Shown: positions 8,514 through 16,836, numbered from the stretch's first letter. The stretch is DNA of 21,324 nt from GCA-2731375 sp964507245 (GCA_964507245.1 CAZDQC010000052.1:1-21324), one strand, 5' to 3'. The notes: a model not told the origin generated them from the sequence alone. A program made the numbers and translations.

Positions 8514-9863
8514 ATGGAGCGCGAGTATTTTGGCACCGACGGCATTCGCGGGACGGCCAACACATGGCCCATGACGGCGGAAATTGCAGTTCGTGCAGGC
8601 ATGGCAGCGGGACTGCAGTTTACCCGAGGTGACCATCGCCACCGAGTAGTGGTAGGCAAGGATACCCGCCTTTCCGGCTATATGTTGGAGCCGGCCCTTA
8701 CCGCTGGATTTACGTCCGTAGGCATGGATGTGATACTGGCAGGGCCGATGCCCACACCGGCGGTGGCCATGTTGACACAAAGCCTGCGCGCAGATCTAGG
8801 CGTCATGCTATCTGCCTCGCACAATGCCTATGCGGACAACGGCATCAAATTTTTCGGCCCCGACGGTCACAAATTGTCTGATCGCATTGAGATAGAAATC
8901 GAAAAGCGCATGCAATCAGACATGACAACGCACCTGGCCCGGGCGGCCAGCTTGGGGCGCGCCAAGCGACTGGACGATGCTCCCGGCCGCTATATCGAGG
9001 CAGCTAAGGCAACATTTCCCTCGGAACGCCGTCTGGATGGTTTAAAGGTCGTGGTCGATTGCGCAAATGGCGCTGCTTACAAGGTGGCGCCCACTGTATT
9101 ATGGGAATTGGAGGCGGATGTAATCGAGTTAGGTGTCGATCCTGACGGCTTTAACATCAACCAGAAATGCGGTTCCACCCACCCGGAATACCTGTGCGAA
9201 CAAGTGGTGGCCCACGGCGCGGACGTGGGAATTGCCTTGGACGGTGATGCGGACCGTCTGGTCCTGGCCGACGAAAATGGCCGTGTGGTGGATGGCGATC
9301 AGCTTATAGCGGCCATCAGCGATCACTGGGCCGAATCCGGCACCCTAAAAGGCGGCGGCATCGTGGCCACGGTAATGTCGAACTTGGGCCTAGAACGCCA
9401 CCTGACTTCGAAGGGCCTCGAGTTGGTCCGCACCCAGGTTGGGGACCGCTATGTTGTTGAACACATGCGGCAACATGGCTTTAACGTCGGCGGTGAACAA
9501 TCGGGCCATATCGTAATGTCGGACTTTGGCACCACTGGGGACGGTCTGGTCGCCGCCTTGCAGGTCCTTAGCCTAGTTGTCGCCGAAGACCGGGCGGTCA
9601 GCGAAGTGTGCAGGCGGTTCGAAGCAGTGCCACAATTTTTAAAGAATGTGCGGTTTTCCGGTCCTTCACCCCTTGAGACGCAGCACATTAGCCTGGCCAT
9701 CCAGGCCCAGCGCGACCGGCTAGGCTCAGAAGGTCGGCTTCTAATTCGCCCCTCAGGCACGGAACCTCTTATTCGCGTGATGGCCGAAGGGGACGATCAG
9801 GAACTGGTGATTTCTGTTGTAGATGCGCTGGTAGAAATGATCGATGCAATGGCGGGCGATTGA
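8514..9863 (+). CDS. glmM: GlmM, phosphoglucosamine mutase
   Basis: 449 residues, typical length. The N-terminus YFGTDGIRG is the family hallmark. The phosphoserine loop SASHNAYADNGIKFF puts the active-site serine at Ser102, the same number as in E. coli. The metal loop DGDADR is at 243-248 and the C-terminal phosphate-binding loop RPSGTEPLIRV is intact. GlmM converts glucosamine-6-P to glucosamine-1-P on the way to UDP-GlcNAc, feeding peptidoglycan and lipid A. GGAG lies 9 nt before the ATG. Its TGA overlaps the thiD ATG by one base (TGATG), a sign of translational coupling. The ftsH-folP-glmM order is widespread in Proteobacteria. Confidence 0.97.
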   Translation: MEREYFGTDGIRGTANTWPMTAEIAVRAGMAAGLQFTRGDHRHRVVVGKDTRLSGYMLEPALTAGFTSVGMDVILAGPMPTPAVAMLTQSLRADLGVMLSASHNAYADNGIKFFGPDGHKLSDRIEIEIEKRMQSDMTTHLARAASLGRAKRLDDAPGRYIEAAKATFPSERRLDGLKVVVDCANGAAYKVAPTVLWELEADVIELGVDPDGFNINQKCGSTHPEYLCEQVVAHGADVGIALDGDADRLVLADENGRVVDGDQLIAAISDHWAESGTLKGGGIVATVMSNLGLERHLTSKGLELVRTQVGDRYVVEHMRQHGFNVGGEQSGHIVMSDFGTTGDGLVAALQVLSLVVAEDRAVSEVCRRFEAVPQFLKNVRFSGPSPLETQHISLAIQAQRDRLGSEGRLLIRPSGTEPLIRVMAEGDDQELVISVVDALVEMIDAMAGD

Positions 9864-10678
9864 TGGATCAGAAGCCGATGGGCCGTGTACTGATCATTGC
9901 GGGATCGGATTCGGGCGGCGGCGCTGGCATTCAGGCGGATATCAAGGCTGTGACCGCCCTGGGTGGGTACGCGGCCACGGCCATCACCGCCTTGACGGCA
10001 CAAAACACCATTGGGGTGCACGGCGTCCACGAGGTCCCTCCCGAATTTGTCACGCAACAAATGGATGTCGTTTTGCGGGATATTGGTGCCGACGCCATCA
10101 AGACCGGCATGCTACACCGCACGGATGTGCTCGAAGCGACCATCAAGGGCTTGGCCACAGCTGGCAACCTTCCCCTAGTGATTGACCCGGTTATGGTGGC
10201 AAAAGGCGGGGCTTCTTTGTTAGATGTGGACACCCGGGCGGTCGCACGCCGACGATTAATCCCCCTGGCAACCCTGCTGACACCCAATGTCCCGGAAGCG
10301 GAAATCCTGACCGAGATTGCCATCACCGATGAGGCTGGCATGGCCGCTGCCGGCCGCAAATTGCTGTCCATGGGCCCCAAGGCCGTACTGATGAAGGGAG
10401 GACATTTGCCAGGTAAGAATGTTGTCGATCTGCTGTTGAGCGGCGATGAAATCGAACGTTTCGCCTCACCACGGATCAACAGCCAGCATACCCATGGGAC
10501 TGGCTGCACTTTGGCCTCATCTATCGCCTGCGGCCTGGCCCAAGGAATGACGGTCAACACTGCTGTGGTTCGGGCCCGTAGCTATGTCTACGAGGCCATC
10601 CGCACCGCACCAGGCTTAGGATTGGGACACGGGCCCCTGAACCACGGCCACACGATCCCGGCCTTATCCCTTGACTGA
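9863..10678 (+). CDS. thiD: ThiD, hydroxymethylpyrimidine/phosphomethylpyrimidine kinase
   Basis: 271 residues of the ribokinase fold. The N-terminal motif AGSDSGGGAGIQADIKA (13-29) is diagnostic of ThiD; DPVM follows at 108-111 and the anion-hole/catalytic motif HTHGTGCTL lies near the C-terminus. It phosphorylates HMP and then HMP-P to give HMP-PP for thiamine synthesis. The ATG at 9863 shares a base with the glmM stop; a TTG one codon earlier is less likely. The next frame, a thioesterase, begins inside the last codons of this gene. No TPP riboswitch precedes it, as expected for a gene inside an operon. Confidence 0.94.
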   Translation: MDQKPMGRVLIIAGSDSGGGAGIQADIKAVTALGGYAATAITALTAQNTIGVHGVHEVPPEFVTQQMDVVLRDIGADAIKTGMLHRTDVLEATIKGLATAGNLPLVIDPVMVAKGGASLLDVDTRAVARRRLIPLATLLTPNVPEAEILTEIAITDEAGMAAAGRKLLSMGPKAVLMKGGHLPGKNVVDLLLSGDEIERFASPRINSQHTHGTGCTLASSIACGLAQGMTVNTAVVRARSYVYEAIRTAPGLGLGHGPLNHGHTIPALSLD

Positions 10679-11168
10679 CGATATCCGCCAACGCCACTAC
10701 AGTTGGCAGGATCCCGCCAAGAATTGGTCCAAACTGGGAAAATTATCCGGGCGAAATTACCTGACAGCCATGTTGCAGGGCAAAGCCGCCAAATCACCTA
10801 TTGCTATCGCCTTGCGTCTAGCTCTGGTAGAGGTCTCAGAAGGTCGGGTCGTATACACCGGCCAGCCGGGTGAGGATTTTACCAACGACGTGGGCTCAAT
10901 CCAAGGCGGTTGGGTTGCCGCGTTGATCGATGCGGCCATAGGCAGCGCTGTCCATTCCGCCCTGCCTACAGATGTCCGTTATACCACTCTGGAATTGAAA
11001 GTTAATTACGTTCGCGCGGTGGCTACTGACAGTGGCGAGATGCGTTGCATCGCCGAAACCTTGCATGTGGGCCGGACAACTGCAACAGCCCGGGCGCGCG
11101 TCGAAGACGCCGCAGGCAAACTATACGCACACGCCACCACTACTTGTCTAATCCTTCCCTCGGCGTAG
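10671..11168 (+). CDS. PaaI-type hotdog thioesterase
   Basis: 165 residues. The hotdog core is recognisable: EGRVVYTG, then GSIQGGWVAALIDAAIGSA (75-92), where Asp87 aligns with the catalytic acid of PaaI-type acyl-CoA thioesterases, then LELKVNYVRA and a final strand region with ARVEDAAGKLYAH. Gln78 replaces the His often seen before GG, a common variant. The natural substrate cannot be told from sequence. The start is taken as TTG 10671, overlapping thiD by 8 bp, because the N-terminal part before the core (through LSGRNYLTAML) fits the family; the first ATG (10770) would cut this off and has no ribosome binding site. It is likely the last gene of the ftsH-thiD run. Confidence 0.85.
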   Translation: MTDDIRQRHYSWQDPAKNWSKLGKLSGRNYLTAMLQGKAAKSPIAIALRLALVEVSEGRVVYTGQPGEDFTNDVGSIQGGWVAALIDAAIGSAVHSALPTDVRYTTLELKVNYVRAVATDSGEMRCIAETLHVGRTTATARARVEDAAGKLYAHATTTCLILPSA

Positions 11169-11226
11169 ACGGAGTGGTGGCCACTGCTAACATGGCAACC
11201 CTGAAGCTCCAATTGGTCCGCACTCG

Positions 11227-11877
11227 TTACTGATTCTGTAGGAACGCGGCCATGTGGAAAGCCGCCTGCTCCGGCGCGTATAGGTAGTTCCGGCCGATAG
11301 GACAAGCGCCCCGACCAAGGCAGCCCCGATCCAAACAATCATTATCTGCTGTAGTCTTTATATAGCAAATACAGTTGAACACATCATAGCCATCCGCGCC
11401 AAAGGCACCCACAGGACAAGTTGCCAGACAGGGTTTGTCCACACAGCTTTCGCATGGATTCGTGTTCAAGGGCGGAGGCACATCAAACACATGGGAAAAC
11501 AACAAAGCGCCCCGACAAGCATGCCACAAACCATAATAGGGATGGATCAGCGGCCCTATGGGAGACGGCGACAACCCTTCTGCCCGTTGCGCCCAGTTTA
11601 GGAAAGGATGATAAGGCGGACCATCGAAGGGAAATAAGATGTCCGCACCCAGGGAACAGGCAATGGAGAGCAGTACCTTCCGACACCAACCGTCCAGGGG
11701 ATTCCCGGAGCCATCAGGACCTGGAAATGATTGCCATAGACCCGGCCCAGCGTTCCCGATTAGGACGACGGTTGACGCCGCGACATCATCCTTTCCATGA
11801 GGATGGAACCCGCCACGTAGTATCAGGCCCAAGTGTTTCAGGGTATCGGCAATCCCTTCGTAATTCACCTCGTCCAC
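11227..11877 (-). CDS. ferredoxin-like protein with two Cys-rich cluster motifs
   Basis: 216 residues from the preferred GTG at 11877. The C-terminal third has a CxxCxxxxCxxxCP motif (Cys142, 145, 150, 154) and a second Cys set (169, 171, 181, 186, 192), consistent with two Fe-S clusters. The N-terminal half (GLILRGGFHP, then VVLIGNAGPGLW) and the HPYYGLWHACRGALLF segment recall proteins annotated only as ferredoxin in alphaproteobacteria, with distant resemblance to the end of QueG-type reductases. Function is unknown; electron transfer is an inference. GTG 11877 is chosen because GGAAGG lies 8 nt before it. The frame stays open to TTG 11985, which would add 36 residues of uncertain reality. 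It is transcribed toward the thioesterase. Confidence 0.8.
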   Translation of the reverse strand: MDEVNYEGIADTLKHLGLILRGGFHPHGKDDVAASTVVLIGNAGPGLWQSFPGPDGSGNPLDGWCRKVLLSIACSLGADILFPFDGPPYHPFLNWAQRAEGLSPSPIGPLIHPYYGLWHACRGALLFSHVFDVPPPLNTNPCESCVDKPCLATCPVGAFGADGYDVFNCICYIKTTADNDCLDRGCLGRGACPIGRNYLYAPEQAAFHMAAFLQNQ

Positions 11878-11885
11878 GGCATTCG

Positions 11886-11891
11886 CCTTCC
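11886..11891 (-). promoter_or_regulatory. Shine-Dalgarno site deciding the ferredoxin-like gene start
   Basis: On the minus strand GGAAGG lies 8 nt before GTG 11877. It is a better initiation signal than the region before TTG 11985. Confidence 0.55.
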
Positions 11892-12243
11892 GTGCCGATT
11901 CATGAATTCTTGCCGGCGATACGAATAAATTTAGGTTTGCGACCTGTCCATTCGGTTTTTCTGACTCGGCGCCAGTTGGCGCCAAAACCCATCCCTGCCA
12001 GTGATAAGGGCGATTTTAGCACCATGCAGATTAGCCCACTCTTGAGCAAGATCGTGGTATCTAATTCTAGACCGATTAACATGCGGCAGCCCCAATACTG
12101 GCTAATTGGCAGGAAGTTGGGCTAGCCTGGGCTGCGTAATTGCCTAAGTCAGTGCGGGCGGTATTCGGAACCTGTTACGCTGCGGCTATAGTTAGAAAAC
12201 GACACAGCATGCTAGGGTACCTGGGAATAAAGGAGAGAGCCAT
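11892..12243. other. intergenic region between divergent genes, possible gene remnant
   Basis: This region separates the minus-strand ferredoxin-like gene from the plus-strand VOC gene. It must hold the promoters for both, but I see no strong -35/-10 pair. The minus strand carries a 57-codon open stretch from about 12101 down to a TAA at 11931-11933 (internal YHDLAQEWANLHGAKIALIT) with no recognised family and no clear start. An inverted pair GCAGCCC/GGGCTGC spans roughly 12085-12145 without a T-run. Near 12228-12238 AAAGGAGAG is the ribosome binding site of the VOC gene. Confidence 0.35.
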
Positions 12244-13113
12244 ATGACCTCCACAAGTCTGCTTTGGGGTGCTGAATTGGATCACATACGCCTTGATTCG
12301 GCCAATCAAGACCGGCTAGCCGCATTTTATCGCGATGCCTTCGCCATGGCAGACATGCCTCTAGACGACGGCGCAAGACTACTACACGGAAAGGAACGGC
12401 GCCTGATCATCGGCGCAGGGACGGCGGGCGAGCAACCGTACAGCGCCTTTCGCTTTCCCAACAGGGACCGTCTTGATGCGTTTAAGAGCTATTTGACCGT
12501 CCGGGGCTTAAATTTGATGCCTTCGCCCACGCCCCTGTTTAACACCGAAGCTTTTGCCGTAGCGGACCCAGACGGACGTCAAATGGTATTTGGCTTGCCC
12601 AATGCTGCATTTGACAGCATTGACAACGTCCCGGAGGCCCCCGCCCCAGGCCGCCTGCAACATGTGGTGGTGGCAACAGCAGATTTGACGCCAATGGTGG
12701 CATTTTACGAAACGACCCTAGGCTTTGTTCCCACGGACCACGTGCTGCGCGATGAAACAGATGGCACCCAAACCTTGACGGCAATCTTCTACCGATCGAC
12801 GCCCGAACATCATTCCTTCGCCATGTTCCTCTCGGACACCGCCCGTCCGGATCACCACGCTTACGAGGTCTCGTGCTGGAATGACATCAGGGATTGGGCT
12901 GATCACATGTCGGACCTATATATTAATCTATGGTGGGGTCCCGGCCGCCACGGACCCGGCAACAACTTGTTTTTCATGGTAGAGGATCCAGAAGGATACA
13001 AGGTAGAAATCTCAGCCGAGTTGGAGACTATGGAAGATAGTGCCGCCGTGCGCTATTGGCCCCACAACGAACGATCCCTCAATCTATGGGGACCCAGCTG
13101 GATGAGGGTTTAG
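12244..13113 (+). CDS. VOC-family type I extradiol dioxygenase-like protein
   Basis: 289 residues in two vicinal-oxygen-chelate domains (~10-120 and ~136-260), like BphC/catechol 2,3-dioxygenases. By hand alignment to BphC, the iron ligands are present: His140 (RLQH), His205 (DHHAYEV) and Glu255 (YKVEIS). The active-site histidines also match: His190 (PEHHSFA, BphC His195) and His236 (GPGRHGPG, BphC His241). The conserved Tyr (BphC Tyr250) is Met245 in LFFMVEDPEG. The fold and metal site suggest ring cleavage of a catechol-like substrate, but the Met leaves activity uncertain. A strong AAAGGAGAG site precedes the ATG. The gene converges on glcG, the two stop codons overlapping by 4 bp. Confidence 0.82.
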   Translation: MTSTSLLWGAELDHIRLDSANQDRLAAFYRDAFAMADMPLDDGARLLHGKERRLIIGAGTAGEQPYSAFRFPNRDRLDAFKSYLTVRGLNLMPSPTPLFNTEAFAVADPDGRQMVFGLPNAAFDSIDNVPEAPAPGRLQHVVVATADLTPMVAFYETTLGFVPTDHVLRDETDGTQTLTAIFYRSTPEHHSFAMFLSDTARPDHHAYEVSCWNDIRDWADHMSDLYINLWWGPGRHGPGNNLFFMVEDPEGYKVEISAELETMEDSAAVRYWPHNERSLNLWGPSWMRV

Positions 13114-13601
13114 AGGCTAGACGCTTTCCATGATTCATCCGGCTCGGACGGCGCCGATGCCAGCCCAGCAGCTTTAATGCCTTGTATGGCGCAAAATTCG
13201 TCTTTTTCCGAGGTGTCACCACTGATGCCTACGGCTCCAATAACCTTGCCGTCCGTATCCAGGACCAACACGCCACCCGGTACCGGCACAAATTTTCCGT
13301 CAGAGGCGCCCACAAGAGAGCTTTGAAAGGCCGGGCGTTGGCCCAGACGGTCGCGGATGGTGCGGCTAGGAATACCCATACCCAGGGCGCCCCACGCCTT
13401 GCCTCTGGCGATGTCCGCCCGCAGAATGCCCGATCCGTCCTGGCGTTTCAGAGCCACTATATGGCCACCCGTGTCCAACACTACCACCGTCAGAGGCAGC
13501 ATGCCCTCGACCTTTGCTGCGTCCAGAGCAGCATTGGTGATCATCTCCGCCTGGCCGAGGGACAGGTGGACTTTGAGGTCATACAGTTCGGGCTCCACCA
13601 C
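13110..13601 (-). CDS. GlcG/HbpS-family protein
   Basis: 163 residues covering the whole GlcG/HbpS (DUF336) domain: an early helix (LGQAEMITNAALDAAK), VVVLDTGGHIVALKRQDGS (39-57), VPVPGGVLVLDTDGKVIGAV (105-124) and GISGDTSEKDE (125-135). Family members bind haem or act in glycolate/diol-related operons; the exact role here is unknown. The start is GTG (GTG GTG GAG), with a GAGG about 10 nt upstream inside the end of the nudix gene, whose stop is 3 bp away. No in-frame ATG exists upstream, so nudix and glcG form a coupled minus-strand pair. It ends against the VOC gene, overlapping by 4 bp. Confidence 0.85.
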   Translation of the reverse strand: MVEPELYDLKVHLSLGQAEMITNAALDAAKVEGMLPLTVVVLDTGGHIVALKRQDGSGILRADIARGKAWGALGMGIPSRTIRDRLGQRPAFQSSLVGASDGKFVPVPGGVLVLDTDGKVIGAVGISGDTSEKDEFCAIQGIKAAGLASAPSEPDESWKASSL

Positions 13602-13604
13602 CGA

Positions 13605-14156
13605 TTAGCGACCTCGATGCCTGTCGATTTCGGGATTATCAAAAGGCTGAAAGGCGGACAGGTCCTTCGTCTCTCTATAATGTTTTAATGCCCAGACACC
13701 GGATGGAAATGCAATTTCGTCCCAGGGAATTTCGTCCCAGTCGACCAGCTTGACGTCCAAGCTTTCCACGCCGGCGTATATATCGGGGCCAGTCATCCGG
13801 GCCCGATACATCATGTGTACCTGACTGATCCGGGGGATGTTGTATAACCCGATCAGGGCATTTATCTCGATAGCGGCGCCAGCCTCCTCCATGGTCTCGC
13901 GCATCGCCCCTTCTGCAGTGCTTTCCCCTTCCTCCAAGAACCCTGCCGGCACGGTCCAATAACCATATCGCGGCTCTATAGCACGTTTACACAGCAGAAT
14001 TTTGCCCTCCCAGGTGCAGACAGCGCCGACCACGATTTTCGGGTTAACGTAGTTGATCCATCCGCAATCTTCGCATACATGACGTTCGTGAGTATCACCT
14101 TCGGGTACATGGCGCGCAAAGGGATAATTTGAAATAGGTCCATTGTTCATAGGCAT
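13605..14156 (-). CDS. NUDIX hydrolase with N-terminal Zn-ribbon remnant
   Basis: 183 residues. The nudix box is complete at 72-94 (GFLEEGE, then RETMEEAGA), giving the metal-binding helix of diphosphohydrolases. Before it lies an HVCEDCG knuckle (Cys28, Cys31) followed by NPKIVVGAV, as in the subfamily with a small Zn-ribbon. Substrates of such enzymes are nucleoside or dinucleotide diphosphates linked to another moiety; the specific one cannot be read from the sequence. The ATG at 14156 has no strong ribosome binding site, and a second ATG lies two codons on. It is divergent from the DUF350 gene with only 50 bp between starts, so their promoters must be packed there. glcG follows 3 bp after its stop. 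Confidence 0.9.
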   Translation of the reverse strand: MPMNNGPISNYPFARHVPEGDTHERHVCEDCGWINYVNPKIVVGAVCTWEGKILLCKRAIEPRYGYWTVPAGFLEEGESTAEGAMRETMEEAGAAIEINALIGLYNIPRISQVHMMYRARMTGPDIYAGVESLDVKLVDWDEIPWDEIAFPSGVWALKHYRETKDLSAFQPFDNPEIDRHRGR

Positions 14157-14206
14157 AATTTGGCATCAAGGAGCGCTCAGGTCCAGATACAGGTTATGAT
14201 GCCGCA

Positions 14207-14650
14207 ATGAATGTTTTACGAGAACTGGGGTTGGATATGGATGTTGTCTTACAAAGTTTCGCCACAGGGTTGCCGTTCCTAATACTGCATCTTTTTGTAA
14301 CTCTGGTCATGCTGGCGGGTGGCGTGGTGCTTTACACCCTTACTACGCCACACAAGGATTTTGCTCTTGTAAAGGATGGCAATCTGGCCGCTGCAATTTC
14401 CCTGTCCGGTGCAGTCCTGGGCCTGGCAATTCCCCTAGCCTTCTGCATGGCGTCATCTGTCAGCGTCGCGGAAATCATTATTTGGGGTATCCTGGCCGTG
14501 GCAATTCAGATTGTAGTGTTTCGTTTAAGCGATTTGTTACTGAAAGATCTTTCCACCCGCATCGAGGAAGGGGAGTTAGCCCCCTCGATTCTGCTCGCCG
14601 GGATCAAACTTTCGGTCGCCGCCATTAATGCCGCCGCCATATCCGGATAG
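14207..14650 (+). CDS. DUF350 (YjfL-like) integral membrane protein
   Basis: 147 residues with four predicted membrane spans (about 24-46, 60-82, 88-107, 126-146). The DUF350 pattern is visible: a charged loop after span 1 (TTPHKDFALVKDGNLAAAIS), small-residue-rich span 2 (GAVLGLAIPLAF), and DLSTRIEEGELAPSILLAG before the last span. Family function is not established. Initiation is taken at ATG 14207; a second in-frame Met at residue 11 is possible, and neither site is strong. It is followed after 20 bp by a membrane-anchored serine protease, so the two probably form a unit. Confidence 0.88.
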   Translation: MNVLRELGLDMDVVLQSFATGLPFLILHLFVTLVMLAGGVVLYTLTTPHKDFALVKDGNLAAAISLSGAVLGLAIPLAFCMASSVSVAEIIIWGILAVAIQIVVFRLSDLLLKDLSTRIEEGELAPSILLAGIKLSVAAINAAAISG

Positions 14651-14670
14651 GTTCAAACAGACATTCCGTT

Positions 14671-15498
14671 ATGAACCGCTTTATATATCTGCTAGCGCTG
14701 CTGTCCGCCCTATACGGAATCGTGGCAGCCATCATGAGCGCTCAGGAAGGCCACCGCCGGCCCCGGCAAGTAGCCTCTGTTCCGCCACCACCAAGGGCCG
14801 GACCCAGCGACCCGGTCATACAGATTGAGGTCGGCACCAAAGGCTCCAGCACGGGGACTGCCTTTGCCATTACCGATAATGGATGGTGGCTGACTGCACG
14901 CCACGTCGCTCATGGTTGCGACGCGATCTGGATCCAAACGGGCCCGCGAAAGGGCCTTCGCGTGCAGGAGATACATTTTCACCCGAACGCAGATCTGGCA
15001 CTGTTACGCACACGAACCGGCCGTGTTCCCTTGGGCCTTTCCAGTACCATTCCAGGCCGTGGCGATGATGGATATTCCCTAGGCTACCCTCAGGGCCGTC
15101 CCGGCGATGTGCATGCCCGCGCGATCGGTCGAGCCCGCATGAAATCCGTGGGCCGTTATCATATAAATGAACCTATTCTGGCTTGGGCTGAAATCAAGCG
15201 AAGGCCTTATGATTTGCCGGCCCTAGGTGGTTTATCGGGAGGGCCCATGCTGGATGAACGAGGCCGCGTTGCAGGTGTATTGGTCGCTTCGTCAAAACGA
15301 CGAGGCCGGGTCATGACCACAACGCAATCATCAATACGAGAATTGCTGACCCAGGTGCCCCAAGCACAAAGCACACCAGGCGCCCTAACCCACCCCATCA
15401 ATGCCAAAAATTTTACCGCACGCGGCCAGACCCTGCGGCAGAAGCTGACTATCACTAAGGTAATTTGCAAGGTCCGCCAAACCCGTCGGCGGCCCTAG
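14671..15498 (+). CDS. membrane-anchored trypsin-like (S1) serine protease
   Basis: 275 residues. An N-terminal hydrophobic segment (~5-23) not followed by a clear cleavage site suggests a membrane anchor; a Pro-rich linker (VPPPPRAGP) leads to the protease domain. The catalytic triad is readable: His78 in LTARHVAHGC, Asp108 in PNADLALL and Ser189 in GLSGGPML. GYPQGRPGD is also typical of S1/HtrA-like enzymes. There is no PDZ domain; the C-terminal ~50 residues are short and basic. The enzyme would face the periplasm. It lies 20 bp behind the DUF350 gene, which suggests a shared job in the membrane, though none is known. Confidence 0.88.
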   Translation: MNRFIYLLALLSALYGIVAAIMSAQEGHRRPRQVASVPPPPRAGPSDPVIQIEVGTKGSSTGTAFAITDNGWWLTARHVAHGCDAIWIQTGPRKGLRVQEIHFHPNADLALLRTRTGRVPLGLSSTIPGRGDDGYSLGYPQGRPGDVHARAIGRARMKSVGRYHINEPILAWAEIKRRPYDLPALGGLSGGPMLDERGRVAGVLVASSKRRGRVMTTTQSSIRELLTQVPQAQSTPGALTHPINAKNFTARGQTLRQKLTITKVICKVRQTRRRP

Positions 15499-15661
15499 AG
15501 GCTGATTTCGCCATAACAGTGGATACCGTGCTTGCTTTGGTTTTCACATGTTCCGCCGAGACCACGTAGGCAGGAAATTGTTGCCCAGGTCAAACAGATG
15601 CAATGCGCACCTAGTTACACATTCTTATAGCGGTATTTGAAAAATGATTTTGTGCGACAAT

Positions 15662-15689
15662 TTGACTCCATCGTCCTAGGCAATACAAG
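15662..15689 (+). promoter_or_regulatory. candidate promoter for the CoA-transferase gene
   Basis: TTGACT (15662-15667), a 16-nt spacer and TACAAG (15684-15689) lie ~47 bp before the ATG, in a 237-bp spacer that otherwise shows nothing. The match to -35 is good and to -10 moderate. Confidence 0.35.
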
Positions 15690-15735
15690 ATCATGCTGAA
15701 TACAGTAGGTTCTGACGGAATTTGGCGGATATTTT

Positions 15736-16663
15736 ATGTCAGCGATATCTATAAAAGACGAACCACTGCCCGGGCCGTTAGACGGAATTCGGGTATTGGA
15801 TTTTTCCATGTTTCTCGCAGGGCCTTATTGTACAAGGCTGATGGCGGACTTAGGAGCCGAAATCATCAAGGTGGAGCCACCCGGGGGCGATTTTCTACGC
15901 AGCGCACCACCTTATAGGGACGGTCAAAGTGCTTATTTCGCTCACATGAACTGTGGCAAAAAAAGCATTGTATTGAATTTAAAGAGCAAAAAAGGCCGCC
16001 AAGCAATTCTCGAATTGATCCACACGGTCGACGTAGTGCTAGAGAATTTTCGCCCCGGGGTCATGGCCCGGCTAGGTCTAGATTACCCGACCCTGTCAGC
16101 GTTGCGTCCGGAACTCGTCTACTGCGCTATTTCGGGCTACGGTCAGATTGGTCCCGGCAGTCAGCGTCCAGCATTTGCGCCAATCATTCACGCCGCTTCG
16201 GGTCACGATCTGATCATGATGAATTATCAAGGCGATGCCGCCCAGCCGCCCCCGACACGGTCGACCACTGCCGATATTCTGGGCGCCACCCATGCTTTAG
16301 GAGCCATCAACGCCGCATTGGTGCAGCGGCTAAATACAGGACAGGGGCAACAGATAGACGTAGCCATGATGGATGCTATGCACAACATGCTGGCCTATGA
16401 ATATCAAGCAGCACAATTAGAAGCGCCGGAGCAGCCTATTATCTTTTCGCCTTTGCGTACTTTAGACGGTTTTGTCATGGTGGCACCAGTCAGCGCCGCT
16501 AATTTCGCTGGCCTGGTGGAGGCCGCCGCTCAGCCAGATTTATTGAAAGACCCGCGCTTCGCCGAACCCTCCGCGCGGGTTAAAAATTGGGCTGAATTAC
16601 TAGCGGAAATTGGACACTGGTCCCGAGCATTGACCACGGATGCCTGCGAAGCGGCTATCTTGA
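15736..16663 (+). CDS. CaiB/BaiF family III CoA-transferase (3' truncated by gap)
   Basis: 309 codons are visible before the N run; family members are usually ~380-410 residues, so roughly the last fifth is missing. Motifs: GIRVLDFSMFLAGPYCTRLM (17-36), LGAEIIKVEPPGGD (39-52), LNLKSKKGR (80-88), ENFRPGVMARLGLDY (103-117), and STTADILGATHALGA, where Asp180 aligns with the catalytic aspartate of formyl-CoA transferase. These enzymes move CoA between carboxylic acids; the substrate here is unknown. GGCGGA lies 6 nt before the ATG. The frame can be run through the Ns into coaBC, but that is an artefact of the placeholder length. Confidence 0.9.
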
Positions 16664-16763
16664 NNNNNNNNNNNNNNNNNNNNNNNNNNNNNNNNNNNNN
16701 NNNNNNNNNNNNNNNNNNNNNNNNNNNNNNNNNNNNNNNNNNNNNNNNNNNNNNNNNNNNNNN
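16664..16763. other. assembly gap, 100 N
   Basis: Exactly 100 consecutive N, a conventional placeholder for a join of unknown length. The end of the CoA-transferase and possibly whole genes are missing. In many alphaproteobacteria ubiB precedes coaBC, so it could lie here. After the gap one frame gives nine codons (IRAGLLPEL) to a TAG at 16791, which may be the tail of a lost gene. Confidence 0.95.
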
Positions 16764-16836
16764 ATTAGGGCGGGTCTATTGCCCGAACTGTAGTCTTGCG
16801 GTATTTACAGTGGAAGAACGTGATATAGGGATTCCC

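Noticed and set aside
9931..10560. A 209-codon open frame antisense to thiD.
   Set aside because: A mirror of the strongly conserved thiD frame with low-complexity Ser/Thr/Arg composition; no start signal or motif.
11968..11983. GGCGCC-AGTT-GGCGCC hairpin near the ferredoxin-like gene.
   Set aside because: Short 6-bp arms, each self-palindromic, with no T-run and no second copy; no basis to call a terminator or operator.
2291..15664. A 13-mer, GTGCGACAATTTG, occurs before pal (2291-2303) and before the CoA-transferase gene (15652-15664), suggesting a shared operator.
   Set aside because: In ~21 kb a few identical 13-mer pairs are expected by chance, the word is not palindromic, and the flanks do not match.
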